Below, one piece after another: positions 7,202 through 15,154 of a stretch of DNA of 52,245 nucleotides. The notes below the pieces were generated by a model. That model made no database searches. It was given only the letters and a program-made list of their open reading frames with translations, and was not told the origin of the DNA. The translations under genes and the position numbers were made by a program. Source of the DNA: Candidatus Carbonibacillus altaicus (GTDB lineage Bacteria > Bacillota > Bacilli > Thermicanales > DSM-22653); assembly GCA_003050645.1 (NCBI GenBank), contig PEBX01000014.1, forward strand, positions 1 to 52,245, read 5' to 3'. Positions within the stretch are counted from its first letter, which is position 1, and every line of letters begins with the position of its first letter.

Positions 7202-7984
7202 TCAACGGGCAAAAATATGGTTACCGATGCGCTTGATTTGTGGTCGCGACCAAATCCAGGCCGACGTCGCCGTCGCCGGGTTAAAATAATAGATGGCCCC
7301 ACCGGAGGGATCCCAGCCGTTAATCGCATCGATGACCGCCCGGCGCGCGGTGGCATTCGGTGTGAGCCATATCTGTCCATCAGCAACCGCAGTGAACGCC
7401 CCTGGTTGAAAAATGATCCCCGAAACCGTGTTGGGAAAAGATGGATGGCGCAGGCGGTTTAAGATCACTGCCGCGACCGCCACCTGACCTTCATACGGTT
7501 CACCGCGTGCTTCACCGTATACCGCGTTGGCCATGAGCCGGATATCCTGTTCGCTAAACCGTCCGTTTGTCACCCTGGCGGGTGTCGCAGCCGTCTTCGT
7601 AGGCACCGGTTTCTTAGCGGAAGCCGCAGTGGGCTTCCAGTTTTTTGTCGCTAGATACAGCTTGTTTTTCGTCTTCGAGCCCACCACGCCATCAACTTTT
7701 AACCCAAAGCGATACTGAAAATTCCGCACCGACCAGTACGTGTTCCAGCCAAAAATACCATCGATGTTACCTTTGTAATAGCCTAAATACTTTAGACGTC
7801 CCTGCAACTCATACACATCGCCACCACGTGATCCGACTCTAAGCGTTGTCTTACCGAAAGCTTGTACCGGATGAAGCTCGGTTTTCGAAAACGGTTGAAA
7901 AATCGGTATGGTGAGCACACCAACACCGAACAATGTTAAACCAAGAAGGAGAAGTACCATGCGTTTGTAGTATCTTGTAACCAT
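7202..7984 (-). CDS. sleB: Spore cortex-lytic enzyme SleB
   Basis: Lytic transglycosylase that depolymerises spore cortex peptidoglycan during germination. Domains: N-terminal hydrophobic export segment (about residues 8-28), peptidoglycan-binding domain (about 47-105: LRVGSRGGDV...LQGRLKYLGYY), a Lys/Thr/Ala/Pro linker, and a hydrolase_2 domain from about 145 to the end with the catalytic Glu in VYGEARGE (about residue 158) and AVAAVILNR. ATG at 7984 is chosen because it begins directly before the basic-hydrophobic signal; ATGs further upstream add unlike sequence. ypeB, the usual partner, is not next to it. Transcribed alone, ending at the 6956 hairpin. Confidence 0.92.
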   Translation of the reverse strand: MVTRYYKRMVLLLLGLTLFGVGVLTIPIFQPFSKTELHPVQAFGKTTLRVGSRGGDVYELQGRLKYLGYYKGNIDGIFGWNTYWSVRNFQYRFGLKVDGVVGSKTKNKLYLATKNWKPTAASAKKPVPTKTAATPARVTNGRFSEQDIRLMANAVYGEARGEPYEGQVAVAAVILNRLRHPSFPNTVSGIIFQPGAFTAVADGQIWLTPNATARRAVIDAINGWDPSGGAIYYFNPATATSAWIWSRPQIKRIGNHIFAR

Positions 7985-8077
7985 AGTCACGCCTACCCCC
8001 ATCCTGCACCGACACATACCGATCGGCAAGGTCTGTGCCTGAACCGACATAGTGTCATACATTCGTTAGGAGGTAGT

Positions 8078-8212
8078 ATGCCACAAACGCTTTCCCGTCA
8101 TGTACCGCCTCATGGACGGTACGGCTCTTTGTACCGATTGAAACAGTCAGAAGCTAGACGGAGCCGAACAACCGGGAAAACATCAGTGCTCATCATCCCA
8201 CCAGAACAGTAA
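8078..8212 (+). CDS. Possible 44-residue plus-strand small ORF
   Basis: ATG at 8078 follows AGGAGG (8068-8073) with four bases between, the best ribosome site in the spacer upstream of sleB. The product is basic (MPQTLSRHVPPHGRYGS...RRSRTTGK) and unlike any family I know. Its last 10 codons run antisense into the 3' end of the ABC ATPase gene. Inverted GTACCG/CGGTAC motifs lie inside. The ribosome site is the only positive evidence. Confidence 0.3.
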   Translation: MPQTLSRHVPPHGRYGSLYRLKQSEARRSRTTGKTSVLIIPPEQ

Positions 8213-8983
8213 CTTACCGTGTGTCGGATGGGGGATGATATCTACCGAGACTTCATAGAACGCTTTCAGACTATCCTGAGTCAAGACTTCGTCGACGCTC
8301 CCCACACGCGGCGCAAATGATGTGCTCTTCTCCCCGCTCGTAAGCGGCAAAAGGACGACACCGTCGGCAAGCTGAGCAGCGCGCGTCAAATCATGCAAGA
8401 CGACGACAAACGAACGCGCGGCCTCTCGGGCCATTTTTTTAAGGATGCGGATCGTCGCCTGCTGCCAGGCCCAGTCCAACTCTGCAAAAGGCTCGTCCAA
8501 AAGCATAAGCGATGCATCCTGTAAAAACGCACGGGCAAGGAGTACCCGGCGTTTTTCACCACCCGATAAGGTATCAAAGGTACGCAGGAGGAGCGCATCC
8601 AGCTGAAACCAATCGCTAAGCACTTCAAACGACGCCGGTATCTCCGGTGTTCGCCCAAAACGCGTATACGGAAGGCGCCCCGTCTTCAACACTTCCCAGA
8701 CGGAAAGAGCGCTCGCCTGAGGTGCTTCCTGGGGTACATACGCGACCTTTTGGGCGCGCAAGGCGTCTGGATAACGATCGAGGAGCATGCCATCCAGGCG
8801 AATCCATCCGCTTGCCGGTCGACGCTCGCCGGCGAGTGTTTTTAAGAGGGTCGTTTTCCCGGCCCCATTTGGACCGAGTATCGCCCATATTTCCCCGCGC
8901 TCGACGGCCCAGTTCAAACGATGCACGAGCACGCGCTCGCCGTGCTCAAGACGCAGATTTTTAACTTCTAATAGCGGTGGCAC
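8183..8983 (-). CDS. ABC transporter ATP-binding protein, FecE/BtuD type
   Basis: 267-residue ATPase of a type II (BtuCD-like) importer. It has Walker A GPNGAGKTT (residues 37-45), Q-loop VAYVPQEAPQ, signature LSGGEKRR, Walker B LMLLDEPF, and the switch His in VLHDLTRA. GTG at 8983 is chosen because GGAAGGAGG lies seven bases upstream. It forms a three-gene importer with the permease (9153) and binding protein (10232), read through from the molybdenum-cofactor genes upstream. A 42-bp tandem repeat separates it from the permease stop. Confidence 0.93.
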   Translation of the reverse strand: MPPLLEVKNLRLEHGERVLVHRLNWAVERGEIWAILGPNGAGKTTLLKTLAGERRPASGWIRLDGMLLDRYPDALRAQKVAYVPQEAPQASALSVWEVLKTGRLPYTRFGRTPEIPASFEVLSDWFQLDALLLRTFDTLSGGEKRRVLLARAFLQDASLMLLDEPFAELDWAWQQATIRILKKMAREAARSFVVVLHDLTRAAQLADGVVLLPLTSGEKSTSFAPRVGSVDEVLTQDSLKAFYEVSVDIIPHPTHGKLLFWWDDEH

Positions 8984-9011
8984 AAGCGCCCCTCCTTCCT
9001 CAGCTTTCCGT

Positions 9012-9137
9012 CCCTGCACTTTCGTACCTATACTTTCATCTTGTCACTTCCATCCCTGCACTTTCGTACCTATACTTTCATCTTGTCACTTCCATCCCTG
9101 CACTTTCGTACCGTCACTTTCGTCCCTGCACCCCGTC
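9012..9137. repeat. 42-bp tandem repeat between permease and ATPase genes
   Basis: The unit starts CCCTGCACTTTCGTACC and ends CTTGTCACTTCCAT. Full copies are at 9012-9053 and 9054-9095, followed from 9096 by degenerating part-copies (CCCTGCACTTTCGTACC, then CCCTGCA, CCCTGTACTTCCG). The first copy overlaps the region just upstream of the ATPase ribosome site. Confidence 0.93.
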
Positions 9138-9152
9138 CCTGTACTTCCGTAT

Positions 9153-10235
9153 CTACATGTTGAGACGCATACGCTCGCGTTTTATGAGGATAAAAAAGAC
9201 TGGAACACCCACAAGCGCCGTGACCACGCCGAGCGGAAGCTCACGCGGTGCAAGAACCGTGCGCGCCAGAAGATCTGCCCAGAGCAAAAAGATTCCCCCC
9301 AACCAGAAAGCAAACGGTAAAAGTCGCCGATGTCCCCAGCCGACCAGGTGCCGGGCGAGATGCGGAACAATGAGCCCGACAAAGCCGACCACTCCGACCG
9401 AGGCAACCGCACCAGCCGCCATCAGTGAGGCGGCAAAACCGATCGAAAGCCTCACGCGCTCCGGTCGGACACCGACGGAGTGGGCATACGGATCTCCGAG
9501 ACTCAAGGCATCCAGCACGCTCGCACGCCCGACCCACAGAGGAGCGGAGAGAGAAAACCCAAGCAAAACAGGCACAAGATCGGTATACGTGCGATTGGCT
9601 GCACTGCCCATGAGCCAGGTGAACGCTTCACGGAGCGCCTCTCCGGAGAAAGTGAGCGCAAGCGTAAGCAACGCAGACGTATAGGAACTCATCATCACAC
9701 CCCACAAAATAAGCGTCGACTTACTCTCACCACTTCGGTAAAAGGCACTGAAAAGGATAAACAGGAGTACCAGCACACCCCCGGCCATCGCGCCGCTCGT
9801 CAGGGCCCAGGGTATCCATATATGGAAGCTCCGGGTAAGTATCAAAAAGAAAACCGCACCGAGCGCCGCCCCCCCAGCCACGCCGAGCGTATAAGGTTCG
9901 GCCAGTGGATTTTGAAAAATGCCTTGCATAAGCGCTCCGGATACCGCGAGCACGGCACCTACCAAGAAGACCAAAAGGAGGCGCGGCAGACGATAATAAA
10001 AAAGAATCATCCGGATCATCTCGTCTCCCGTCCCATCTGCGGGGCCCAGCAACACCCGTACCACATCGTAGAGAGAAAGCGGCACACTCCCTGCGATGAG
10101 TCCCAGCAAAAAGCTGATCAAGGTGATCGCCGTAGCACCGATCACCAGAGGGACCGGATGCATCGATGCTGGGAGCATAGACGCGCGGCGTATTTCTTTT
10201 ATCGACTGTAACGACTGCTTCACCTTGTGCGTCAT
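9153..10235 (-). CDS. ABC transporter permease, FecCD/BtuC family
   Basis: 360-residue polytopic permease with about ten membrane helices, characteristic LPRLLLVFLVGAVLAVSGALMQG, FQNPLAEPYTLG, and near the C-terminus GFVGLIVPHLARHLVG...LLPFAFWLGG. This family moves cobalamin, ferric siderophores, heme, or in some bacteria molybdate/tungstate. It starts with ATG inside the stop of the binding-protein gene (ATGA overlap), so the two are translationally coupled. See the binding protein for substrate. Confidence 0.93.
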   Translation of the reverse strand: MTHKVKQSLQSIKEIRRASMLPASMHPVPLVIGATAITLISFLLGLIAGSVPLSLYDVVRVLLGPADGTGDEMIRMILFYYRLPRLLLVFLVGAVLAVSGALMQGIFQNPLAEPYTLGVAGGAALGAVFFLILTRSFHIWIPWALTSGAMAGGVLVLLFILFSAFYRSGESKSTLILWGVMMSSYTSALLTLALTFSGEALREAFTWLMGSAANRTYTDLVPVLLGFSLSAPLWVGRASVLDALSLGDPYAHSVGVRPERVRLSIGFAASLMAAGAVASVGVVGFVGLIVPHLARHLVGWGHRRLLPFAFWLGGIFLLWADLLARTVLAPRELPLGVVTALVGVPVFFILIKRERMRLNM

Positions 10236-11257
10236 CTGCCATCCTCTGCCGCATCAGCCTTCATCCCGGCCAGAACATAGGCGAGCTCCGGCAAAGCTTC
10301 AATCAAGCGTGGAGTAGGACGGCTAAAGATATCTTCATCGAGCACATACACGGATCCATGCCGGATCGCGCTGATCTTTGCCCAGCCCGGACGCTCCGCA
10401 AGGCGGGCCACAACGTCAGGCGGCGCCTTGCGCACTGGGCGCGGGCGATCCTGCTCTTCTTGCGCGCGAGCGCGCACGTCTGGATACGCATGATGAAGGA
10501 GGAGGATGATATTCGGGTCTTTCGCCAGCACGTCTTCTGCAGACCAGAGCGGCCAGCCTGTTTCCGCATCGGCGAGTCCTCGTCCACCCGCTCGACGCAG
10601 TGCTTCACCTAAAAACGTGTCTCCCCCCGCAGTATAAAGTTCCGGTGGCGGGGCAATCTCCAACCAAATACGTGGCTCTCCCTCGCGCATCCCATCCGGC
10701 AAAGAGAAAGTCTCAAGAACGGTTGTTAGATGTGCGGCGACCGCCTGAGCTCGATCATCGGCCCCGATGGCCCGGCCGACCTCGACGAGCGCCGTGACGA
10801 TATCCGTAAGGTTTCGAGCCTCCGGCACGACCAGCACGGGGATACCGGAACGGCGCAAAAAGGGGACGACATCTTCTTCCTGATAAGGAGAGGCAAGCAC
10901 GAGATCCGGCGCGCATGCAAGCACTGCCTCACCGTTTACGGTCATATCACCGACCTCAGGCAGCCGGGTCACATCTGGCGGATACGTATCGTTTGACGTA
11001 ACGCAGACCAGCCGGTCCGTCGCCGATAATGCCGCTAGCAGTTCGGTATTGCTTGGAAGCAGACTTACAATGCGCGTCGGAAAAAGTGCATCTTTCACAT
11101 CCTCTTCCGCCGCCTTCTGCACAACCCCGATGCGCCCACCGCAACCGCCCAGAACGGCCATGAAAACGGTGATGAGGAGCATCCATGGGATGAACCGAGC
11201 CCAACGTATAGCGTATGAAAAGCGATCGCGGTATGAAAAATCGTTACGACGCATCAA
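10232..11257 (-). CDS. ABC transporter substrate-binding lipoprotein, BtuF-like
   Basis: Exported lipoprotein: long basic N-terminus, hydrophobic segment, lipobox VLGGC with Cys39 as the lipidated residue. The mature part has the helical-backbone binding fold with IVSLLPSNTELL, LPEVGDMTVNGEAVLACAPDLVLAS and a C-terminal RPTPRLIEALPEL. These resemble cobalamin-binding BtuF most. However, the gene follows moaD by 71 bp in a molybdenum-cofactor operon, and FecCD-type importers that carry molybdate (Haemophilus MolABC) are known, so molybdate or tungstate is a reasonable alternative. No cobalamin riboswitch is seen upstream. Confidence 0.88.
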   Translation of the reverse strand: MMRRNDFSYRDRFSYAIRWARFIPWMLLITVFMAVLGGCGGRIGVVQKAAEEDVKDALFPTRIVSLLPSNTELLAALSATDRLVCVTSNDTYPPDVTRLPEVGDMTVNGEAVLACAPDLVLASPYQEEDVVPFLRRSGIPVLVVPEARNLTDIVTALVEVGRAIGADDRAQAVAAHLTTVLETFSLPDGMREGEPRIWLEIAPPPELYTAGGDTFLGEALRRAGGRGLADAETGWPLWSAEDVLAKDPNIILLLHHAYPDVRARAQEEQDRPRPVRKAPPDVVARLAERPGWAKISAIRHGSVYVLDEDIFSRPTPRLIEALPELAYVLAGMKADAAEDGR

Positions 11258-11328
11258 AAAACGTTTTCACCCTTTCCTGCCTTCACCCACCTTCTCCGGC
11301 TGCCATCGCCTATGTAGGCAGCTCGCGC

Positions 11329-11574
11329 TTAACCGCCGCTCACTGGCGGGATGATCGCCACCTGATCGCCGGGATGAAGCGACGTATCACGTGCGGCATA
11401 AGCCTCGTTCACCGCAATCATGGTGCCTTTTAAAAAAGGCGCAAGATCCGGGTAAGTCTCATGCAACCGATTGAGAAGACCCTCGACGGTAAGCCCTTCT
11501 TCCCAGGCAACCTGATGTCGATCACCGAACCGTTCTCTTAAGCCGGCGAAAAAAAGCACCTGAATACTTTCCAT
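11329..11574 (-). CDS. moaD: Molybdopterin synthase sulfur-carrier subunit MoaD
   Basis: 81 residues with a ubiquitin-like fold (IQVLFFAGLRERFG, VNEAYAARDTSLHPGDQVAIIPPVSGG). It ends in the Gly-Gly that is adenylylated and converted to thiocarboxylate to donate sulfur to cyclic pyranopterin. Its partner MoaE is two genes upstream (12561), with tatC between them. No strong ribosome site immediately precedes the ATG (AGGAG is about 14 bases away). Confidence 0.93.
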   Translation of the reverse strand: MESIQVLFFAGLRERFGDRHQVAWEEGLTVEGLLNRLHETYPDLAPFLKGTMIAVNEAYAARDTSLHPGDQVAIIPPVSGG

Positions 11575-11592
11575 CGCTTCAGATCACACTCC

Positions 11593-12564
11593 TTAATCTG
11601 AATTATTTTCCAGTACCTGCGCCCGTTCCCAGCGGCGATAAGCCAAGCGGATGATCACGTTGGACAGCTCATAAAGTGCAAAAAGCGGGAAAATCACCAG
11701 AAGAAACGTCACCCAGTCACCCGGTATGAAAACAAACGACACCACAGCGAGCAAAAAGTACGCATACGGACGCCAAGCACTTAATCGCTTCGGCGTAAGC
11801 AGTCCGAGGCGCGCCAGAAAAAGCATGACGACAGGCAGTTCAAACAGCAAAGCTACTGGAAAGACGACTTGAAAGAGCAACGAAAAGTAAGCATTGACAC
11901 CCAGAATAAGGGTAAGTCCTAGAGAGTCATTGAGCTTTTTCATCCAGAATAAAAAGCCCGGAAAAACGACGAAGTATGCAAAAAGAAGACCGATGATAAA
12001 GAAGAAAAATACCCAGGGGATATACCGTAAGGCGACCCGCGCCTCATTCTCGGTAAGTCCCGGTCGTACAAAGGCCCAAATCTCGTACAGGAGATATGGA
12101 ATGGTTAAAAAAAAGCCGATCCCGAAAGACAGCTTAAAATAAATAGCCAGCGTGTCGGTCGGAGAAAAAGCATGCCAGGTGAGCTCCTCCGGTTTTAAGA
12201 GGTCGAAAATCGTCCGTGAAAAAAAGAGAGCCAGAACAGTAAAAAGAAGGAAGACAAGAAGGGTGCGCACAAGACGCTGCCTGAGTTCCCCGAGATGTCC
12301 TACCCAGGTAAGTTCATCGGTTGCAGGCGTGTCGCGTACGGTGGATGTTGGCGTATCATGTTTCGTAGATTCAGGATATCGAGCTTCGTGTCGTGATGGC
12401 TCCTCGATTTTCTGTGTTTCCTCGTTTTTCTGTGTTTCCTCGTTTTTCTGTGTTTCCTCGTTTTTATATGTTTCGTCGTTTTTATATGTTTCGTCTCGCG
12501 ATGTCTCGTCATTTTTCCGTGTATTATCGTTTTTCCGTGCTTCGTCCAGATCGTGTTCGTTCAT
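11593..12564 (-). CDS. tatC: Sec-independent protein translocase TatC with repetitive N-terminal extension
   Basis: Receptor component of the twin-arginine translocase. The conserved part starts at TWVGHLGELRQRL (about residue 86) and has six helices, with the FxxFE-region equivalent PYLLYEIWAFVRPGLTENE and a typical VFIPGDW near the end. Before it lies an unusual cytoplasmic tail of about 85 residues, very rich in Glu, Lys, Asn and Thr, built of six-residue repeats (ETQKNE, ETYKND). TatC N-termini are normally about 10-20 residues. The start ATG overlaps the moaE stop (ATGA). There is no tatA in the window. Confidence 0.93.
   Translation of the reverse strand: MNEHDLDEARKNDNTRKNDETSRDETYKNDETYKNEETQKNEETQKNEETQKIEEPSRHEARYPESTKHDTPTSTVRDTPATDELTWVGHLGELRQRLVRTLLVFLLFTVLALFFSRTIFDLLKPEELTWHAFSPTDTLAIYFKLSFGIGFFLTIPYLLYEIWAFVRPGLTENEARVALRYIPWVFFFFIIGLLFAYFVVFPGFLFWMKKLNDSLGLTLILGVNAYFSLLFQVVFPVALLFELPVVMLFLARLGLLTPKRLSAWRPYAYFLLAVVSFVFIPGDWVTFLLVIFPLFALYELSNVIIRLAYRRWERAQVLENNSD
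12402..12495. repeat. 18-bp in-frame tandem repeat inside tatC
   Basis: On the minus strand the unit is about GAAACACAGAAAAACGAG, present in three near-identical copies followed by two diverged ones (GAAACATATAAAAACGA type). Because 18 is a multiple of three, each copy adds six residues (ETQKNE / ETYKNE / ETYKND). Confidence 0.9.
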
Positions 12565-13067
12565 ACCTCTTTTGTCCTTTCAGAAAGCTCCGAGAGCGCA
12601 TCGACTGGCGGCTTGCCTTCCGGGTAAGCGACGCGCTCGCCCTGATCGCCAATCCAGGCTTCACCGTCTTCCCACTGCTCTTTTTTCCAAATCGGCACCA
12701 TCTCTTTAATCCGTTCAATGATATGCCGACTTCCGGCGTAAGCCCCATCACGATGGGGAGTGGCCACGACGATGGCCACCGCAGCTTCTCCAATCGCTAC
12801 CTCGCCCAGCCGGTGAACGACGGCGATGCGTGCCCCTTCGGCCATCGCCCGCACTTCTTCACCGATCTGTACAAGCATCTTTTCAGCCATGGGAACATAT
12901 GCCTCATAGCGTAAAAGAACTGTTTTACGTCCGTGTGTCCACTCCCGCGCCGTTCCTAAGAAAACGTTCACTGCGCCCATCTCCGGTCGAATCACAAAAT
13001 CAAGGCACGGCTGAAGTTCAATCGGTTTTTCCGTAAGCTCAAATATGCCCCAAGCAAGTTGGATCAA
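12561..13067 (-). CDS. moaE: Molybdopterin synthase catalytic subunit MoaE
   Basis: Catalytic large subunit that inserts two sulfurs into cyclic pyranopterin monophosphate using MoaD thiocarboxylate. Family motifs are present: GAVNVFLGTARE, LRYEAYVPMAEK, AVVHRLGEVAIGEAAVAIVVATPHR, and PIWKKEQWEDGEAWIG with the catalytic Lys pair. The TTG start has GGGAGG eight bases upstream. The first codons overlap mobB by 29 bases; the stop overlaps the tatC start. Confidence 0.95.
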   Translation of the reverse strand: MIQLAWGIFELTEKPIELQPCLDFVIRPEMGAVNVFLGTAREWTHGRKTVLLRYEAYVPMAEKMLVQIGEEVRAMAEGARIAVVHRLGEVAIGEAAVAIVVATPHRDGAYAGSRHIIERIKEMVPIWKKEQWEDGEAWIGDQGERVAYPEGKPPVDALSELSERTKEV

Positions 13068-13701
13068 GGTAAATTCCTCCCGTCTGCATCATCGTAGGTA
13101 TGATGCGAGAAAGATCATCGCGTAAAAGAAACGGCAGCATTTTAGCCCGACGCCCATTCATCTTTCGCGCCGCTTCTTCTAAGGTCAAAGTATCCGGAAA
13201 AAGAACGGCCTTTACGTTTGGCCAGTCTTCGACCACCTGTAGATCGGTCAGATCGCGAACGAGTACGAATTTCGGCCACGGAATCGCCTTAAATCCTTCG
13301 ATTAAAAGCCAATCATATCGGCAGACATCGAGTGTTTTTAAGCAGTCGGGATAACGCGCCGGGTCTCCACGCGTCTGCGTTGCATCCGATACACGACCGG
13401 CCCTATACGTATAACACGTCTCACCACTTACCAGGAGAACGGTCGTCGCACCGTGTTCTAAAAAAATGAACGAATCCGGAAGAGCATCTGGTCGCAGCAG
13501 AGCTGGCGAGGAGAAAGCAGAAGATTGAACTGCATTCTTCGACGATACAGAAAGTGGCAGATGAGGTTTCGGAGCGTCCACGTGACCGTGATGTTTGAGC
13601 ACAACGGTGCGGGCACCCCGGTTCTTTAAAACAGCGAGCACCCTAGCGATGAGCGTCGTCTTCCCCGAACCGGAAAATCCGGCGAATTGCATATACCGCA
13701 C
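13039..13701 (-). CDS. mobB: Molybdopterin-guanine dinucleotide biosynthesis adapter MobB
   Basis: A GTP-binding protein that assists MobA in forming the dinucleotide cofactor. The P-loop GFSGSGKTT lies at residues 8-16, followed by ARTVVLKHHGHVD, EHGATTVLLVSGE, and DWLLIEGFKAIPWPKFVLVR, all standard for MobB. GTG at 13701 is chosen because AGGAGG lies seven bases upstream. An insert of about 20 residues (Ser/Pro-rich, after KHHGH) is variable in the family. It lies between moeA and moaE; mobA is not in the window. Confidence 0.9.
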   Translation of the reverse strand: MRYMQFAGFSGSGKTTLIARVLAVLKNRGARTVVLKHHGHVDAPKPHLPLSVSSKNAVQSSAFSSPALLRPDALPDSFIFLEHGATTVLLVSGETCYTYRAGRVSDATQTRGDPARYPDCLKTLDVCRYDWLLIEGFKAIPWPKFVLVRDLTDLQVVEDWPNVKAVLFPDTLTLEEAARKMNGRRAKMLPFLLRDDLSRIIPTMMQTGGIYLDPTCLGHI

Positions 13702-13821
13702 AGCCTCACCTCCTACTGACCGTCGCCTTTTCGATCGTTCTACCAGAAGACATGAAATGTATGTGCTAAAACATCCGGAAGCACCCATCTCTCAACGCTG
13801 TTTGCCACACAAGGGATAGAC

Positions 13822-13846
13822 GCTTTACATGTACGTAAAGCTTTTT
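13822..13846 (+). terminator. Possible short hairpin with T-run, plus-strand orientation
   Basis: GCTTTAC (13822-13828) pairs with GTAAAGC (13835-13841), followed by TTTTT. The orientation is wrong for the surrounding minus-strand genes, so it may be fortuitous or stop antisense RNA from the moeA-mobB spacer. Confidence 0.25.
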
Positions 13847-13873
13847 GTATGGTAGTAGTGGAGGGGCGCTTCT

Positions 13874-15133
13874 TTAACGCCGCGGACCATCGGTGTAATA
13901 CACATCGACGATGCTTCCCTCCGCAAGGCCTTCGCCAGCCGGAAGAAGGGCCAGTGCATTGGACTTGTAGATCGTCGATACGAGTGAGGAACGATCGGAT
14001 CCTGCCGGACGCACCAGCAGGCGATCGCCGCTAACTAAAAGTTCGGCGCGAATGTATTTCGGTAAAGTCGAAGGGCGCGTAATGGCTTCGGCGAGCGTCG
14101 CTTGCGCATGGGGCAGTCGGGCCTCCTCTGCTTTAACCCCCATCGAACGTAAGAGATATGGGCGAACGAGCAGATGAAATCCGACATAACTCGCGCCCGG
14201 ATTGCCCGCCAGTCCAAATAACATTTTTGTCCCGAGACGTGCGACCGTCGTCGGCTGTCCCGGGCGAAAAGCAAGGCGGTTGAACAGCACTTCGGCTCCC
14301 AGCGCTTCATATACGTTCTGCATGTAATCAAAATCACCAACGGAGACGCCGCCAGTTGTGATCAAAACATCGAGCTCATCATCTGCGAGTACCTGTTCGA
14401 TACGGCGGACCAGTACGTCGGGGCGATCAGGAAACACCTCATAACGGCGGGCCGGGATACCGATTTGCGCCGCCAGTGCCCAGAGCATAGGTGAGTTACT
14501 ATCGTGAATTTTTCCATCTGTAAGAGGGAGATGCGCCGGTACCACTTCGTTTCCTGTGGCGGCAATGCCGACGCGTGGGAGACGTGCGACTTTAACCTCG
14601 GCATGTCCAAACGTCGCAAGAACGGCCATCTCTCCTGCTAACAGACGCCGGCCTGCCGGAAGCAGCACTGAACCACGGGCCATATCGCTTCCTCGGCGGG
14701 CGATATCCTTCCCAGCTTCGACAGGTCGGGTGATGCGGATAAAGTGTTCTCCGTTTATCTCGATCGCTTCAGTTTTCTCGACCATGTAAACCAGATCGGC
14801 CCCATCCGGTATTTTGGCACCGGTCATTATTCTGAGTGCTTCTCCCGGAGCAAGCGGTCGCTCGAGTACATCTCCAGCCCCAACCGTACCGATCACCCTT
14901 AAAGCCACAGGCATATCAGGGGAAGCTTCCCGAATATCTTTAGCGCGCAGCGCAAATCCGTCTACTGCCGCGCGATCAAAAGCAGGCATATCCTGACTTG
15001 CCACAACATCTTCACCCAAAATACGCCCGTGGGCATCTTGTAAAGGAACGGTCTCAAAAGCCGTGGGCAACAGATACGACCAGAGCCGTCTTTCTGCCTC
15101 TGCTAAGGTTACAGCCACGCGATCGTCATACAT
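13874..15133 (-). CDS. moeA: Molybdopterin molybdenumtransferase MoeA
   Basis: 419-residue enzyme that inserts molybdate into adenylylated molybdopterin. Seen: QDMPAFDRAAVDGFALRA (substrate loop), IMTGAKIPDGADLVYMVE, ATGNEVV, the TTGGVSVGDFDYM signature, FGLAGNPGASYVGFHLLVRP, and a C-terminal domain IV beginning about residue 345. Length is typical. ATG has GAAGGAGG seven bases upstream. It lies 21 bp after moaC, and a 172-bp spacer with a small hairpin separates it from mobB. Confidence 0.95.
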   Translation of the reverse strand: MYDDRVAVTLAEAERRLWSYLLPTAFETVPLQDAHGRILGEDVVASQDMPAFDRAAVDGFALRAKDIREASPDMPVALRVIGTVGAGDVLERPLAPGEALRIMTGAKIPDGADLVYMVEKTEAIEINGEHFIRITRPVEAGKDIARRGSDMARGSVLLPAGRRLLAGEMAVLATFGHAEVKVARLPRVGIAATGNEVVPAHLPLTDGKIHDSNSPMLWALAAQIGIPARRYEVFPDRPDVLVRRIEQVLADDELDVLITTGGVSVGDFDYMQNVYEALGAEVLFNRLAFRPGQPTTVARLGTKMLFGLAGNPGASYVGFHLLVRPYLLRSMGVKAEEARLPHAQATLAEAITRPSTLPKYIRAELLVSGDRLLVRPAGSDRSSLVSTIYKSNALALLPAGEGLAEGSIVDVYYTDGPRR

Positions 15134-15154
15134 CCAAAAGCCTCCTTCTCTATC

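Noticed and set aside
9480-10211. 243-codon plus-strand frame over the permease gene
   Set aside because: Shadow of the FecCD permease; extremely rich in Arg, His and Gln, with no ribosome site.
11258-11328. Cobalamin riboswitch before the BtuF-like gene
   Set aside because: The gap is only 71 bp and contains no B12-box-like GCCACTG.
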